Positions 49,133 through 58,652 are shown, counted from the first letter of the stretch. The stretch: 64,000 nucleotides of DNA from Devosia sp. (GCF_017744655.1 NZ_JAGIAW010000004.1:62001-126000), one strand, 5' to 3'. The notes: generated from the sequence alone by a model not told the origin. Translations and numbers: made by a program.

Positions 49133-50128
49133 ATGACAAGGACTTTTCTCGCGACGCTCGCATTGACGCTAACCCTCGCCACTTCAGCGCTGGCGCAGGA
49201 CCATGGGCTGACGGTCTATACCTCGCAGCACCAGGCTTTGACGCAGGAATGGGCCGATGCCTTTACCGCCAAGACCGGCATTCCAGTGGCTATCCGCAAG
49301 GGCACCGACGTCTTGATGGCCAATCAGATCGTGCAGGAAGGGCTCAATTCCCCGGCGGATATTTTCCTCACCGAGAATTCGCCGGCCATGATGATGGTGC
49401 AGGATGCCGACCTCTTCCTGCCGGTGGCGCCGGAAACGCTGGCCAATACGCCCGAGCAGTTTCGGCCGCAGAGCGGCATGTGGACCGGCATTGCCGCGCG
49501 CACGACCATGCTCGTCTATAATACCGAGATGATCAGCGAGGACGAACTGCCCGTCTCCATGCTCGACCTCGCCAAGCCCGAATGGCAGGGCCGTTGGGGC
49601 GCGGCACCGGCCGGCGCCGATTTCCAGGCGATCGTTTCGGCGCTCTTGGAATTGCGCGGGACCGAGGAGACGGCGAACTGGCTCGTCGGGCTCAAGCAGA
49701 ACGCGCTGCCCTATCGCGGTAATTTCGAAGCCATGCGCGGCGCCAATGTCGGGGAAGTGGCAGCGGCGCTGATCTACAACTACTACTATTTCGGCGATCA
49801 GGCCGGCACCGGCGAAAGCTCGGACAAGCTGAAAGTGCATTACTTCGCCAACAAGGATCCCGGCGCCTTTATTTCGGTTTCGGGTGGCGGCGTGTTGAAA
49901 GCTTCGGACAATCCGGAAGCCGCACAGCAGTTTCTTGCCTTTGTCACCGGCCCCGAGGGTCAGGCAATCCTGCGCGACGGGCATAGCTATGAATATGCGA
50001 TTGCCAGCGGCATCGAGCCCAATCCAGCGCTGCCCCCGCTTTCGAGCATCGACAGCCCCGATATCGACCCCTCGCTGCTCAATGCGCAGGACGTGGTGCG
50101 GTTGATGACCGCGGCCGGGGTGATCTGA
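49133..50128 (+). CDS. fbpA: Fe(III) ABC transporter, substrate-binding protein
   Basis: Periplasmic ferric-iron-binding protein of 331 residues with a signal peptide ending at ALAQD. The LTVYTSQHQALTQEWADAF start and the C-terminal tyrosine cluster YNYYYF (iron ligands) match the FbpA/FutA family. It captures iron for the permease and ATPase that follow. Confidence 0.92.
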   Translation: MTRTFLATLALTLTLATSALAQDHGLTVYTSQHQALTQEWADAFTAKTGIPVAIRKGTDVLMANQIVQEGLNSPADIFLTENSPAMMMVQDADLFLPVAPETLANTPEQFRPQSGMWTGIAARTTMLVYNTEMISEDELPVSMLDLAKPEWQGRWGAAPAGADFQAIVSALLELRGTEETANWLVGLKQNALPYRGNFEAMRGANVGEVAAALIYNYYYFGDQAGTGESSDKLKVHYFANKDPGAFISVSGGGVLKASDNPEAAQQFLAFVTGPEGQAILRDGHSYEYAIASGIEPNPALPPLSSIDSPDIDPSLLNAQDVVRLMTAAGVI

Positions 50129-50134
50129 CTGCCC

Positions 50135-51718
50135 ATGCACCAGGCATTGCCGAGTAAGGGCCGCGCTGGCGTGCCAATGCGTCTCTATCGGCATCGCCGC
50201 CGCGGGGCGTGGCCCCTTGTGCTTGCTGCCGCGATAGCCGTTGCGGCGCTGTCCTTGCTGCCTGTCGGCTTCGTTCTGGTCGTGCTGGTCCAATCCGGTT
50301 GGGGCACGGCGAGCGCGCTGCTGTTTCGCCCGCGCATCGGCGAATTGCTCATTAATACGATGCTGCTCGAAGTGCTGGCCGTGCCGCTGAGCATCGTACT
50401 GGCGCTGGCCCTTGCCTGGCTCACGGAGCGTAGCGACCTAAAGTGGCGAGCGCTCTGGCGCTGGCTGGCCGTGGCGCCGCTGGCCATTCCCGCCTTCGTC
50501 CAGGCCTATGCCTGGGATAGTGCCATCCCGGTGCTGCGTGGCCTGTGGCCGGCCGTGCTTGTCTCCGTCCTTGCCTATTTTCCGCTGGTCTATCTGCCGG
50601 TTATTGCACAATTGCGCCGGCTCGATCCGGCTATGGAGGATGTCGCGGCAACGCTCGGCACGAGGCCTCTTGCGGTTTTTCTGCGGGTCGTGCTGCCGCA
50701 ATTGCGGCTGGCCATTTCGGGCGGCGCATTGTTGATCGCGCTGCATCTTCTCTCCGAATACGGGCTCTATGTGCTGATCCGCTATGACACGCTGACCGTC
50801 GCCATCGTCAGCCAGTTTCAGGCCGTCTATGACGGTCCGGCGGCCAATCTGATGGGCATCGTGCTCGTCTTTCTTGCCGTGGTTTTCCTTGCAGCCGAAG
50901 CCTGGATGCGGGGCGAGCGGCGCTATGCCCGGGTCGGTGGCGGCGCGGCGCGGCAGGTTGCTCTCGCCAAGCTGGGTGCCTGGTGGCCACTCTTCATGGC
51001 GCTTCCTCTTCTCGTCACGGTGCTCGCTATCGGGCTGCCCGTCGTGACACTGCTCCGCTGGCTGCTGATTGGTGGAGTCGAAGCCTGGCATCTGCCCCAA
51101 CTTGCCGTCGCGACCTGGCAAACGGCCGGTTACGCCCTGGCCGGTGCCGTTACGGTCTGCATCATGGCCCTGCCCATTGCCTGGCTTGCCGCCCGGGCGC
51201 CCGGTCCATTGCAGAAGACGCTCGAAAATATTCATTTCCAGGTCGGCGCGCTTCCGGGCGTCATCGTCGCTCTGGCGCTGGTTGCCGTCACGGTGCGGGT
51301 GGCGCTGCCGCTCTACCAGACTGTTGCGACGCTTCTTCTCGCCTATGTTCTGCTCTACCTGCCGCGCGCCATCGTTTCGGTGCGCGCCAGTCTCGCGCAG
51401 GTGCCGGTTGAGCTTGAACGCGCGGCGACCGCGCTGGGCCGGCCGCCGCTTATAGTCCTTGTCGGCGTCACCCTGCGTCTCGCTTTTCCCGGCATTGCCG
51501 CCGGCATGGCGCTGGTCGCCATGGGCATCACCACTGAACTCACCGCGACGCTGATGTTGAGCCCCATTGGCACGGAAACGCTGGCCACTCAGTTCTGGGC
51601 CCGCACTGGCGAATTCGACCATGTCGGGGCGGCCCCCTTCGCCCTCGCCATGGTGATCCTCTCCCTGCCGCTCTGCGTCATCCTTCATAGCCAGGCCACC
51701 GGAGCCCGTTCGTCTTGA
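50135..51718 (+). CDS. fbpB: Fe(III) ABC transporter, permease
   Basis: Inner-membrane permease of 527 residues with two fused halves and about 12 membrane segments, as in FbpB. The EAA-like loops read MEDVAATLGTRPLAVFLRVVLPQL in the first half and LERAATALGRPPLIVLVGVTL in the second. The start at 50135 is uncertain; ATG 50177 is an alternative. It overlaps the ATPase start by four bases. Confidence 0.92.
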   Translation: MHQALPSKGRAGVPMRLYRHRRRGAWPLVLAAAIAVAALSLLPVGFVLVVLVQSGWGTASALLFRPRIGELLINTMLLEVLAVPLSIVLALALAWLTERSDLKWRALWRWLAVAPLAIPAFVQAYAWDSAIPVLRGLWPAVLVSVLAYFPLVYLPVIAQLRRLDPAMEDVAATLGTRPLAVFLRVVLPQLRLAISGGALLIALHLLSEYGLYVLIRYDTLTVAIVSQFQAVYDGPAANLMGIVLVFLAVVFLAAEAWMRGERRYARVGGGAARQVALAKLGAWWPLFMALPLLVTVLAIGLPVVTLLRWLLIGGVEAWHLPQLAVATWQTAGYALAGAVTVCIMALPIAWLAARAPGPLQKTLENIHFQVGALPGVIVALALVAVTVRVALPLYQTVATLLLAYVLLYLPRAIVSVRASLAQVPVELERAATALGRPPLIVLVGVTLRLAFPGIAAGMALVAMGITTELTATLMLSPIGTETLATQFWARTGEFDHVGAAPFALAMVILSLPLCVILHSQATGARSS

Positions 51719-52749
51719 CCGTTCTTCACATCGCTAATCTGGGCAAGACTTACGGCACGACGACTGCGCTTGCCGGCATAAACCTCGATGTCGCCATGGG
51801 CTCCCGCACCGTGATCGTCGGCCCATCGGGCTCGGGCAAGACTACGCTTCTGCGCCTGATCGCGGGCTTTGAAACTCCGGACGCTGGCAAGATCGAACTC
51901 AATGGTGAATTGATCGCGGACCGGGAGGTCGGCGTCCCCGCCCATCGGCGCAATATTGGCCTTGTCATGCAGGAAGGCGCGCTGTTTCCTCACCTGAGCG
52001 TGCTCGACAATATCTGCTTCGGTATCCGCTCCGAGGCGGATGCCTCCAAGCGCGCTCTGGCCCTGATGGACCTGGCCGAACTCGACCGCGGCATGGCGCA
52101 ACGCCAGCCGCACCAACTCTCGGGCGGACAACAGCAGCGCGTAGCACTGGCTCGTGCCCTGGCGCGGCAACCCCGCCTCATGCTGCTCGACGAGCCATTC
52201 TCGGCCCTTGATGCAGGCCTCCGCGAACAGATGCGCGACGCGACAGCAAACATCCTGGCACAGGCCGGCGTTGCAACCGTGCTGGTCACACATGACCGCG
52301 ACGAGGCCATGGGCTTTGCCGATCAATTGGTGATTTTGCGCGATGGCCGGCTGGTCCAGGCCGGCAGTCCCAAATCCCTCTATCGTCGACCCGTCAATGC
52401 AACTACCGCGGCTTTCCTTGGCGCGGCGATCATCCTGCCCGCAGATTTCTCCGGCCGGACAGCCGAATGCGCCTTGGGCGCGCTCCTTATTGCCGAGGAC
52501 GATGCCGCAGAGGGCGCCGGCAAAGTGCTTGTCCGCCCCGAGCAGTTGAATATCGCGGTCGCACCGGAAGCCGAGTGGCGTGTCGTTTCGGCTTTGGACC
52601 GCGGCAACAAGAGCGCCGTGACCATCGAGCGGGTTTATCGCGGTGATCGGGTGATGATCAGCTTCGACGACGTCTCCACGCATGGTCTGGAGGTCGGGCA
52701 AGCGGTGCAGGTCGAGATCACGGGGACCGTGCACCCGCTAGAAAGCTGA
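51715..52749 (+). CDS. fbpC: Fe(III) ABC transporter, ATP-binding protein
   Basis: Cytosolic ATPase of the importer, 344 residues. Walker A is GPSGSGKTT near residue 39, the signature is LSGGQQQR, Walker B is LMLLDEP and the switch is VTHD. A TOBE domain covers the last 100 residues, including VRPEQLNI. It starts with TTG at 51715, which overlaps the permease stop. Its 3' end overlaps the next gene, on the other strand, by 12 bases. Confidence 0.93.
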   Translation: MTVLHIANLGKTYGTTTALAGINLDVAMGSRTVIVGPSGSGKTTLLRLIAGFETPDAGKIELNGELIADREVGVPAHRRNIGLVMQEGALFPHLSVLDNICFGIRSEADASKRALALMDLAELDRGMAQRQPHQLSGGQQQRVALARALARQPRLMLLDEPFSALDAGLREQMRDATANILAQAGVATVLVTHDRDEAMGFADQLVILRDGRLVQAGSPKSLYRRPVNATTAAFLGAAIILPADFSGRTAECALGALLIAEDDAAEGAGKVLVRPEQLNIAVAPEAEWRVVSALDRGNKSAVTIERVYRGDRVMISFDDVSTHGLEVGQAVQVEITGTVHPLES

Positions 52750-53379
52750 AGCGGCCTGCGCGCCCTGCTTTGCCTGCAGCATGCGATCAAAGGCATTGCG
52801 CACGGCAAGCGACAGGTTGAAGAAAACCAGGCTGACCGGGTCGGTCTTTTCCTGCGTGCCATGCTCATGGGGCGGAAAGCCCAGGCCATCGAGGCTCAGC
52901 ACAACGCCCCGGTCGAAATAGGCGCGCGCCTCAAAGTCGAGGAGGCCGGTCGAAAGGGTCTGGCCATTTTCGATTTCGATCAGGATATCACCCTGGCGCG
53001 ACCGGCCGGGCGAGTAGAGATCGGGCCTAGCGTAGAGATAGGCATGCGCCTCATAGAGACCGGAGGCTTCTTCGACATCGGGAAAATTGGCGAGATTGCC
53101 GTTCTGGCCGAGATTGTAGTGGTCGACCAGCATGGCGGCCAGGCGGGCGGCCACCAGCAGTTCGAGCCCGGCGTGATGAATGCCGCTGATCACGGCGGCA
53201 TGGCTGAGCCCATCGCTGCAAAAGAGCCGATGGCCACCGCGCCCCGGCACTTCCTTGAGCGGCTCGGGCGCCACGCCCCTGGCGAGCAACAGCGAAAACT
53301 CGCGCGGCGACAGAGCCGAAGCGAGGGCAACGTCACGCGTCGTGAAGAGGCCGGGGGGTGGGGTCGTGGGGCGAGCCAA
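52738..53379 (-). CDS. Hypothetical protein with MerR-like DNA-binding start
   Basis: A 213-residue protein. The first 70 residues (GLFTTRDVALASALSPREFSLLLARG, then GGHRLFCSDGLSHAAVISGI) resemble a MerR-type winged helix. The rest is not recognised; it contains GNLANFPDVEEASGLYEA and ends in helical sequence. It lies tail to tail with fbpC, overlapping it by 12 bases. A regulator role is possible but not shown. Confidence 0.6.
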   Translation of the reverse strand: MARPTTPPPGLFTTRDVALASALSPREFSLLLARGVAPEPLKEVPGRGGHRLFCSDGLSHAAVISGIHHAGLELLVAARLAAMLVDHYNLGQNGNLANFPDVEEASGLYEAHAYLYARPDLYSPGRSRQGDILIEIENGQTLSTGLLDFEARAYFDRGVVLSLDGLGFPPHEHGTQEKTDPVSLVFFNLSLAVRNAFDRMLQAKQGAQAASAF

Positions 53380-53496
53380 AGTGGGAGCCTGATATGATCG
53401 AAAGCTTGTAGCGCAGACGCCCGCGGCGCAAAACCCCGCGATTGTGTCTTTCGCTGGTTGCTAGCCGCCTGGCCGACAGTCTACGCGTCGGGTAAT

Positions 53497-54351
53497 CTAT
53501 TTCATGCTTACCTGCTTTTGCAGCCACTCGCAAAAGCCACGCGTGGCAGGGCGGTTGTCGTCTTCCCGAATGAGCGCAAAATACCAGTCCGGCCCCTTGA
53601 GGACGGTTTCGAGCGGCGCCACCAATTGGCCGCTCTTGAGGAGTGGGTGGAATAGCGTGGGCGATAGCAGCGCAACGCCCAGCTCGGCCACGGCCGCATT
53701 GGCGATCAGCTCGAAGATCGAATAGTCGACGCCAGCAAAGCGCAGATTGGCGGGCATATTGAGACCCGCGCGTGCAAACCACTTGCCCCAATCGGGGTGG
53801 GGCAGAAGATCGAAGCCGGCGAGATCTTCCGGCGTAGCCAGACGACGCGCGCCCAGAAGTGCAGGCGCGATCATCGGCGTCACATCCACCGGCATGAGGG
53901 GAAATTCCTCAAGACCGTCCCACCCGCCGCGGCCGGTGCGGATGGCGACATCGAAGGCGACGGGATCGCGGAGGTCCGAGGAGATGTCGAGTTCGATAGC
54001 GGCGTCGCCAGGCGCTTCGAAATTCGACAGTCGCGGTGCCAGCCAGCGACCGGCGAAAGTGGGTGGCACGGTCACCCGCAATGGCGCGGCCGCTGCCTGA
54101 AACTCGCCAATGGCTTCGGTGATGCCTTCAAGCGCCTGGCGAATCCGGCTTGCCAGCGTTGCGGCCCCGGGCGTCGGCACTACGCGTCGGCCGACGCGGG
54201 TAAAGAGTTGCTGACCCAGCTCCGTTTCGAGCGTCCGGATACGAAGACTGACGGCCGCTGGGGTCAGTGCCAGCCGGTCGGCTGCGGCGGCAAAGCTGCC
54301 CGCACTGACGCACACTTCGAAAATGCGCAGCGATTCAAGCGACGGCCGAAT
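53497..54351 (-). CDS. LysR-family regulator with a probable ATT start codon
   Basis: A 284-residue LysR regulator of the GcvA-like group. The helix-turn-helix reads SAGSFAAAADRLALTPAAVSLRIR. Starting at the first canonical codon in frame (GTG 54315) would cut off the first helix, SLESLRIFEV. In frame upstream there is ATT at 54351 with AAGGAG exactly 8 bases before it, and a stop codon shortly upstream; no ATG, GTG or TTG is available. The ATT start therefore fits best. It is divergent from phzF and probably regulates it. Confidence 0.85.
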   Translation of the reverse strand: MRPSLESLRIFEVCVSAGSFAAAADRLALTPAAVSLRIRTLETELGQQLFTRVGRRVVPTPGAATLASRIRQALEGITEAIGEFQAAAAPLRVTVPPTFAGRWLAPRLSNFEAPGDAAIELDISSDLRDPVAFDVAIRTGRGGWDGLEEFPLMPVDVTPMIAPALLGARRLATPEDLAGFDLLPHPDWGKWFARAGLNMPANLRFAGVDYSIFELIANAAVAELGVALLSPTLFHPLLKSGQLVAPLETVLKGPDWYFALIREDDNRPATRGFCEWLQKQVSMK

Positions 54352-54448
54352 GGTAAGTTCTCCTTGTCATATGGACAAAGAATGCGCGTTTTGCCGTGCC
54401 ATCGCGCCGGTGCACACTCGCTTCCATCAGAACGATAGGAGCTCCGCA

Positions 54449-55336
54449 ATGACATCGCAATCGACCAATCCGGTTTTGACGGTCGGCCTCATCGATGTCT
54501 TCGCCGAAACCTCATTGAGCGGCAATCCGCTGGCCGTGGTGGAAGATGCCGACAATCTCTCCGAGGCGCAGATGCGCGGCATAGCCCGGGAGTTCAATCA
54601 GGCTGAAACCACCTTCATCATGAAAAGCGATCGGGCCGACTTCAAGCTGCGCTCGTTTACTGCCGCGGGCGCGGAAGTGGCCGGCGCTGGCCACAATGCC
54701 CTGGGCGCCTGGTTGTGGCTGGCCGAGAGTGGACGGCTCGGGCAACTCCTCGGTACGCATCGGTTTCGCCAGGAAATTGGCAACGAAGTGCTTGGCGTCG
54801 AGCTGCGTGCGACCAAGGGGCGGATTTTCGGCCACATGAGTCAGTCCGTCCTGACACTGGGGCCGGTGCTGCACGATGTCGTGCCGCTGGCGGCGGCCCT
54901 GGGGCTCTCTCCCGATGATCTCGACGACGACCTGGCGCCGCGGGTCGCCGACACGGGCGTCGCCCACCTGCTGGTATGCCTTGGCGATGCATCGACGGTG
55001 GATCGGGCAGAACCATCGGCCAAGGGGCTCCTCAAGGTCTTGGCCGGGGCTGCCGCCGAAGGGTGCTACGTCTATGCGCTCGACCCCGAAAGGCCGGGCC
55101 ACGCCTATGCGCGCTTTTTCAATCCCACTGTCGGCCTCTGGGAAGACGCGGCAACCGGCACTGCCGCCGGCCCGCTGGCTGGCTATCTCGCCAGTCGAGG
55201 CCTGATCGCCGATAGCCTCGTGGTCGAGCAGGGGACGCGGATGGGACGGCGCAGCATCATCCATGTCCATTCCGGTCCGGTGCCGGAAATTTCGGGCGCC
55301 GGCGTCGTGGTCATGCGGGGCGCCATCTCGCTCTAG
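54449..55336 (+). CDS. PhzF-family isomerase/epimerase-like protein
   Basis: A 295-residue protein of the PhzF family of two-lobed isomerases related to diaminopimelate epimerase. GNPLAVVEDA near the start, the catalytic Glu in NQAETTF, GAGHNALGAW and the C-terminal ATGTAAGPL loop are present. The substrate is unknown. The frame is open to 54323, but ATG 54449 with AGGAG upstream is preferred. It is divergent from the LysR gene. Confidence 0.9.
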   Translation: MTSQSTNPVLTVGLIDVFAETSLSGNPLAVVEDADNLSEAQMRGIAREFNQAETTFIMKSDRADFKLRSFTAAGAEVAGAGHNALGAWLWLAESGRLGQLLGTHRFRQEIGNEVLGVELRATKGRIFGHMSQSVLTLGPVLHDVVPLAAALGLSPDDLDDDLAPRVADTGVAHLLVCLGDASTVDRAEPSAKGLLKVLAGAAAEGCYVYALDPERPGHAYARFFNPTVGLWEDAATGTAAGPLAGYLASRGLIADSLVVEQGTRMGRRSIIHVHSGPVPEISGAGVVVMRGAISL

Positions 55337-55433
55337 CCCCGTCTCGCCACGTCATCACTCGTGATTTCGCATCCAACCTCGAACGACCACCCGGTCGGGC
55401 GTGAGCCCGCTCGTCTCAACCAAGGACCCTATC

Positions 55434-56666
55434 ATGACCCTCAGTCGCCGCAGCTTCAACACGGCCATGCTCTCGTTTGCGGCCGTCCTCGCCACGCCTT
55501 CCGCCTTTGCACAAACCAGGGAGAAAGAAGACATGCTTACCATTACCCCATTCAAGATCGACATTTCCGATGCTGACCTAGCCGATCTCCGGGAGCGTCT
55601 CGGTCGCGCCCGGTTCCCCGCCGCCATCACCCAAGACTGGTCGCGCGGCCAGCCTCTGAGCCTCGTCAAGGAACTGACGGATCAGTGGCTCAACAATTAT
55701 GACTGGCGCGAGCAGGAGCAGGAGCTCAATCGCTATCCCCAGTTCATCACCGAGATCGACGGCCAGCCCATTCATTTCGTGCATGTCAGATCGCCGGAAC
55801 CGAACGCCTTGCCGCTGATCCTTACGCATGGCTGGCCGGGCAGTTTTGTCGAATATCTCGGTCTTGTCGGACCTTTGACCGATCCCACGGCGCATGGGCT
55901 CGATGGCTCCATCGCCTTCGACGTCGTCATCCCCTCGCTGCCGGGATTTGGGTTTTCGAGTCCCCTGGCCGCAACCGGATGGGACAGTGCCCGTACCGCC
56001 AAGGCATGGGACACGCTGATGAAGGGGCTGGGCTATGAACGTTATGGTGCCCATGGCGGCGATGCCGGGGCATTGGTGGGGCGCGAGCTTGGCATTCTGG
56101 CGCCCGAGGGTCTGGTTGGCACCCATCTGCTGCAGATTTTCGCCTTCCCATCCGGTCAGCCCGACGAAATGGAAAAGCTTTCGCCCTTCGAGATGGAAGG
56201 CATGGCCAACCTTGCCAATTTCGAGAAATATGGCGGTTATCAGGCTATTCAATCCAAGCGTCCAGGCACGCTCGCCTACGGGCTTGTCGACTCGCCGGTC
56301 GGCCAGCTCGCCTGGAATGCCGAACTCTGGTTCGGTTTTGAAGGCGGCGGCGCGGCGCATGTCGATCGCGACCTCTATCTCACCACCAATGCCATCTATT
56401 GGTTCACCGCCACCAGCGGATCGGCCGCCAATGTCTACTATGAAGACACCCAGACGGGCAGCGGCTATCGGGAAATCCCCAACCCCACGCCCACCGGGGT
56501 CGCCGTTTTCCCCGAGGATTTCCGATCTGTCCGCAGCTTTGCAGAGCGCTCGAACAATATCGTCCACTGGACCGAGATGCCGAGCGGCGGGCACTTTGCA
56601 GCATCGGAAAGCCCGGAGCTACTCGTCGAAGACATCCGCAAATTCTTTGCCGGCCTGGGTGGCTAG
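55434..56666 (+). CDS. Epoxide hydrolase-family protein, exported
   Basis: A 410-residue alpha/beta hydrolase with the N-terminal domain of epoxide hydrolases. A Tat-type signal, SRRSFNTAML, ends at AFAQ. The oxyanion motif is HGWPGS, the nucleophile Asp is in GGDAGA (usually GGDWG) and the His is in SGGHFAASE. The substrate is unknown. ATG 55434 has AAGGA upstream; GTG 55401 is less likely. Confidence 0.88.
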   Translation: MTLSRRSFNTAMLSFAAVLATPSAFAQTREKEDMLTITPFKIDISDADLADLRERLGRARFPAAITQDWSRGQPLSLVKELTDQWLNNYDWREQEQELNRYPQFITEIDGQPIHFVHVRSPEPNALPLILTHGWPGSFVEYLGLVGPLTDPTAHGLDGSIAFDVVIPSLPGFGFSSPLAATGWDSARTAKAWDTLMKGLGYERYGAHGGDAGALVGRELGILAPEGLVGTHLLQIFAFPSGQPDEMEKLSPFEMEGMANLANFEKYGGYQAIQSKRPGTLAYGLVDSPVGQLAWNAELWFGFEGGGAAHVDRDLYLTTNAIYWFTATSGSAANVYYEDTQTGSGYREIPNPTPTGVAVFPEDFRSVRSFAERSNNIVHWTEMPSGGHFAASESPELLVEDIRKFFAGLGG

Positions 56667-56739
56667 ATGGGTTTTTGGTAAGATACTCGCAACGCGGGGG
56701 ATGGACGTGGGCCGGAGCCGGAGACAGCAATGGTCAGCT

Positions 56740-57130
<391 letters not shown>

Positions 57131-57180
57131 AGCAACAGAAGCCTTCAGAAGACCGGCGCCGTCCCCAGCGATGTAAAGAT

Positions 57181-57196
57181 ATAAAGATATCTTTAT
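57181..57196. promoter_or_regulatory. 16-base perfect palindrome upstream of the riboswitch
   Basis: ATAAAGATATCTTTAT is a perfect palindrome 41 bases before the cobalamin riboswitch. It resembles the AT-rich operators recalled for ArsR-type methionine regulators such as SahR in proteobacteria. A candidate -35 (TTGACT at 57203-57208) lies just downstream; no clear -10 was found. Confidence 0.5.
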
Positions 57197-57237
57197 GTGC
57201 TATTGACTCCGTGTGGCAGGTGCGGGAAAGTATGTCT

Positions 57238-57431
57238 GCCTAGGTTCCCCGGTCGTTGCGTTGCAACGTGCTGGGGCTAAGAGGGAAGTCGGTGCCCCGT
57301 CTCGTTCGGGAAAGCCGGCGCTGCCCCCGCAACTGTAAGCGGCGAGCTGATGTCCAGCATGTCACTGGGGTGAAAGCCCTGGGAAGACGGACAGAGGCGA
57401 CGACCCGTGAGCCAGGAGACCTGCCTTAGGC
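57238..57431 (+). ncRNA. Cobalamin (B12) riboswitch
   Basis: The RNA leader of the methionine operon contains the conserved cobalamin aptamer blocks in order: AAGAGGGAAGTCGGTGC (about 57279), GCCGGCGCTGCCCCCGCAAC, TGTAAGCGG, the CACTGGGG region and the 3' block GAGCCAGGAGACCTGCC. The closing stem pairs GCCTA (57238-57242) with TAGGC near 57431. Binding of adenosylcobalamin should shut off the genes downstream, which encode a B12-independent methionine synthase. Confidence 0.93.
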
Positions 57432-57515
57432 GAAATAACGTCCACGGGCGGGGTGTCCTGGTGTGCGGTAGCATAGGCTGCTTTGCGGCCTGGCCTGCTA
57501 TGCGTTCACCGACTC

Positions 57516-57538
57516 TTGCCCCCAACACATTGGGGCAA
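57516..57538 (+). promoter_or_regulatory. Hairpin covering the leader ORF ribosome site
   Basis: TTGCCCC (57516-57522) and GGGGCAA (57532-57538) form a 7-bp stem with a 9-base loop. GGGG of the right arm is the only Shine-Dalgarno-like sequence before the leader ATG at 57541. No U-run follows, so it is not an intrinsic terminator; it could serve as the expression platform of the riboswitch. Confidence 0.5.
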
Positions 57539-57540
57539 AC

Positions 57541-57672
57541 ATGTCTCAAAACAAAATTCAGGACGGCACCTGGGGTGCCGGGGCGATGAGCATGCGCTGC
57601 TCAGCCGCTGCAATGCCACGACCGCTGGCCGAGACGCCAGGAACGACCAACAGAGACGCGAGATCACGATGA
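57541..57672 (+). CDS. 43-residue leader ORF overlapping mesX
   Basis: A short open frame starts at ATG 57541, five bases after a GGGG sequence, and ends in TGA at 57670-57672, overlapping the mesX ATG (ATGA). The product begins MSQNKIQDGTWGAG and has no recognisable domain. It may serve only to couple translation of mesX to the riboswitch hairpin. Its reality is not proven. Confidence 0.4.
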   Translation: MSQNKIQDGTWGAGAMSMRCSAAAMPRPLAETPGTTNRDARSR

Positions 57673-58652
57673 CCAAAGACCTGAAATTCGCAATCAAGAG
57701 CGTTTCCTTCGACGAGAACTATCAGCCCTCGGACGGCACGCGGATCACGACCAATTTTGCCAACCTCGCGAGGGGGGAGAGTCGGCAGGAAAATCTGCGC
57801 AATGCCTTGAGGATGATCGACAATCGCTTCAATGCCCTGGCGCATTGGGACAACCCCAAGGGCGATCGCTACTCGGTTGAACTGGATATCATCTCGGTCG
57901 AACTGAGTTTTGGCGCCGAGGGCACTGGCGACGCCTTTCCGCTGATTGAAATCCTGAAGACCAACATCGTCGACAAGAAGACGAACGAGCGCTTCGAAGG
58001 CATCGTTGGCAACAATTTCTCGTCTTATGTGCGCGACTATGATTTCAGCGTGGTGCTTCCCGAGTACAACAAGAACCAGCCCAAATTCAGCATCCCGGAT
58101 CATTTTGGCAATCTGCATGGAAACCTGTTCAAGGCTTTCCTGAAGTCGGATGCCTACAAGGCGAACTTCAGCAAGCTGCCTGTTATTTGCATCAGCGCGT
58201 CGAGCAGCAAGACGTATCAGCGGACTGAAAATCAGCACCCCGTCATGGGCATTGAATACAGGCAGGACGATTTTTCATCGACCGATCAGTATTTTGCGAA
58301 AATGGGGATGCAGGTTCGCTACTTCATGCCGCCGAACAGCGTGGCCCCATTGGCCTTTTACTTCATCGGTGACCTGCTGGGCGACTACACCAATCTCGAG
58401 CTGATCAGCACCATCAGCACGATGGAGACGTTCCAGAAGATCTACCGGCCAGAAATCTACAATGCCAATTCGGCGGCAGGGGCGATCTATCAGCCGGATC
58501 TGAAGCACCAGGATTATTCGCTCACTCGCGTCGTCTATGACCGGGAAGAACGAAGCCGGTTGGCCGTCGAGCAGGGCAAGTTCGCCGAGGAACATTTCAT
58601 CAAGCCCTACAAGTCCGTGCTTGATCAGTGGTCCGCCAATTACGCCGCCTAA
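57669..58652 (+). CDS. mesX: MesX, DUF1852 partner of the methionine synthase MesD
   Basis: A 327-residue protein of the DUF1852 family. As recalled, this family (MesX) is required with MesD for an oxygen-dependent, folate-independent methionine synthase; MesX probably supplies the methyl donor in some way. The start MTKDLKFAIKSVSFDENY at 57669 fits the family; its own ribosome site (GAGA) is weak and it overlaps the leader ORF. The frame is open further upstream, into the leader, but no start there is sensible. It is followed 28 bases later by mesD. Confidence 0.88.
   Translation: MTKDLKFAIKSVSFDENYQPSDGTRITTNFANLARGESRQENLRNALRMIDNRFNALAHWDNPKGDRYSVELDIISVELSFGAEGTGDAFPLIEILKTNIVDKKTNERFEGIVGNNFSSYVRDYDFSVVLPEYNKNQPKFSIPDHFGNLHGNLFKAFLKSDAYKANFSKLPVICISASSSKTYQRTENQHPVMGIEYRQDDFSSTDQYFAKMGMQVRYFMPPNSVAPLAFYFIGDLLGDYTNLELISTISTMETFQKIYRPEIYNANSAAGAIYQPDLKHQDYSLTRVVYDREERSRLAVEQGKFAEEHFIKPYKSVLDQWSANYAA

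Noticed and set aside
57407..57668. Longer mesX start at 57483 or separate small ORF at 57407
   Set aside because: Both run through the riboswitch or its leader; the conserved MesX sequence begins at 57669.
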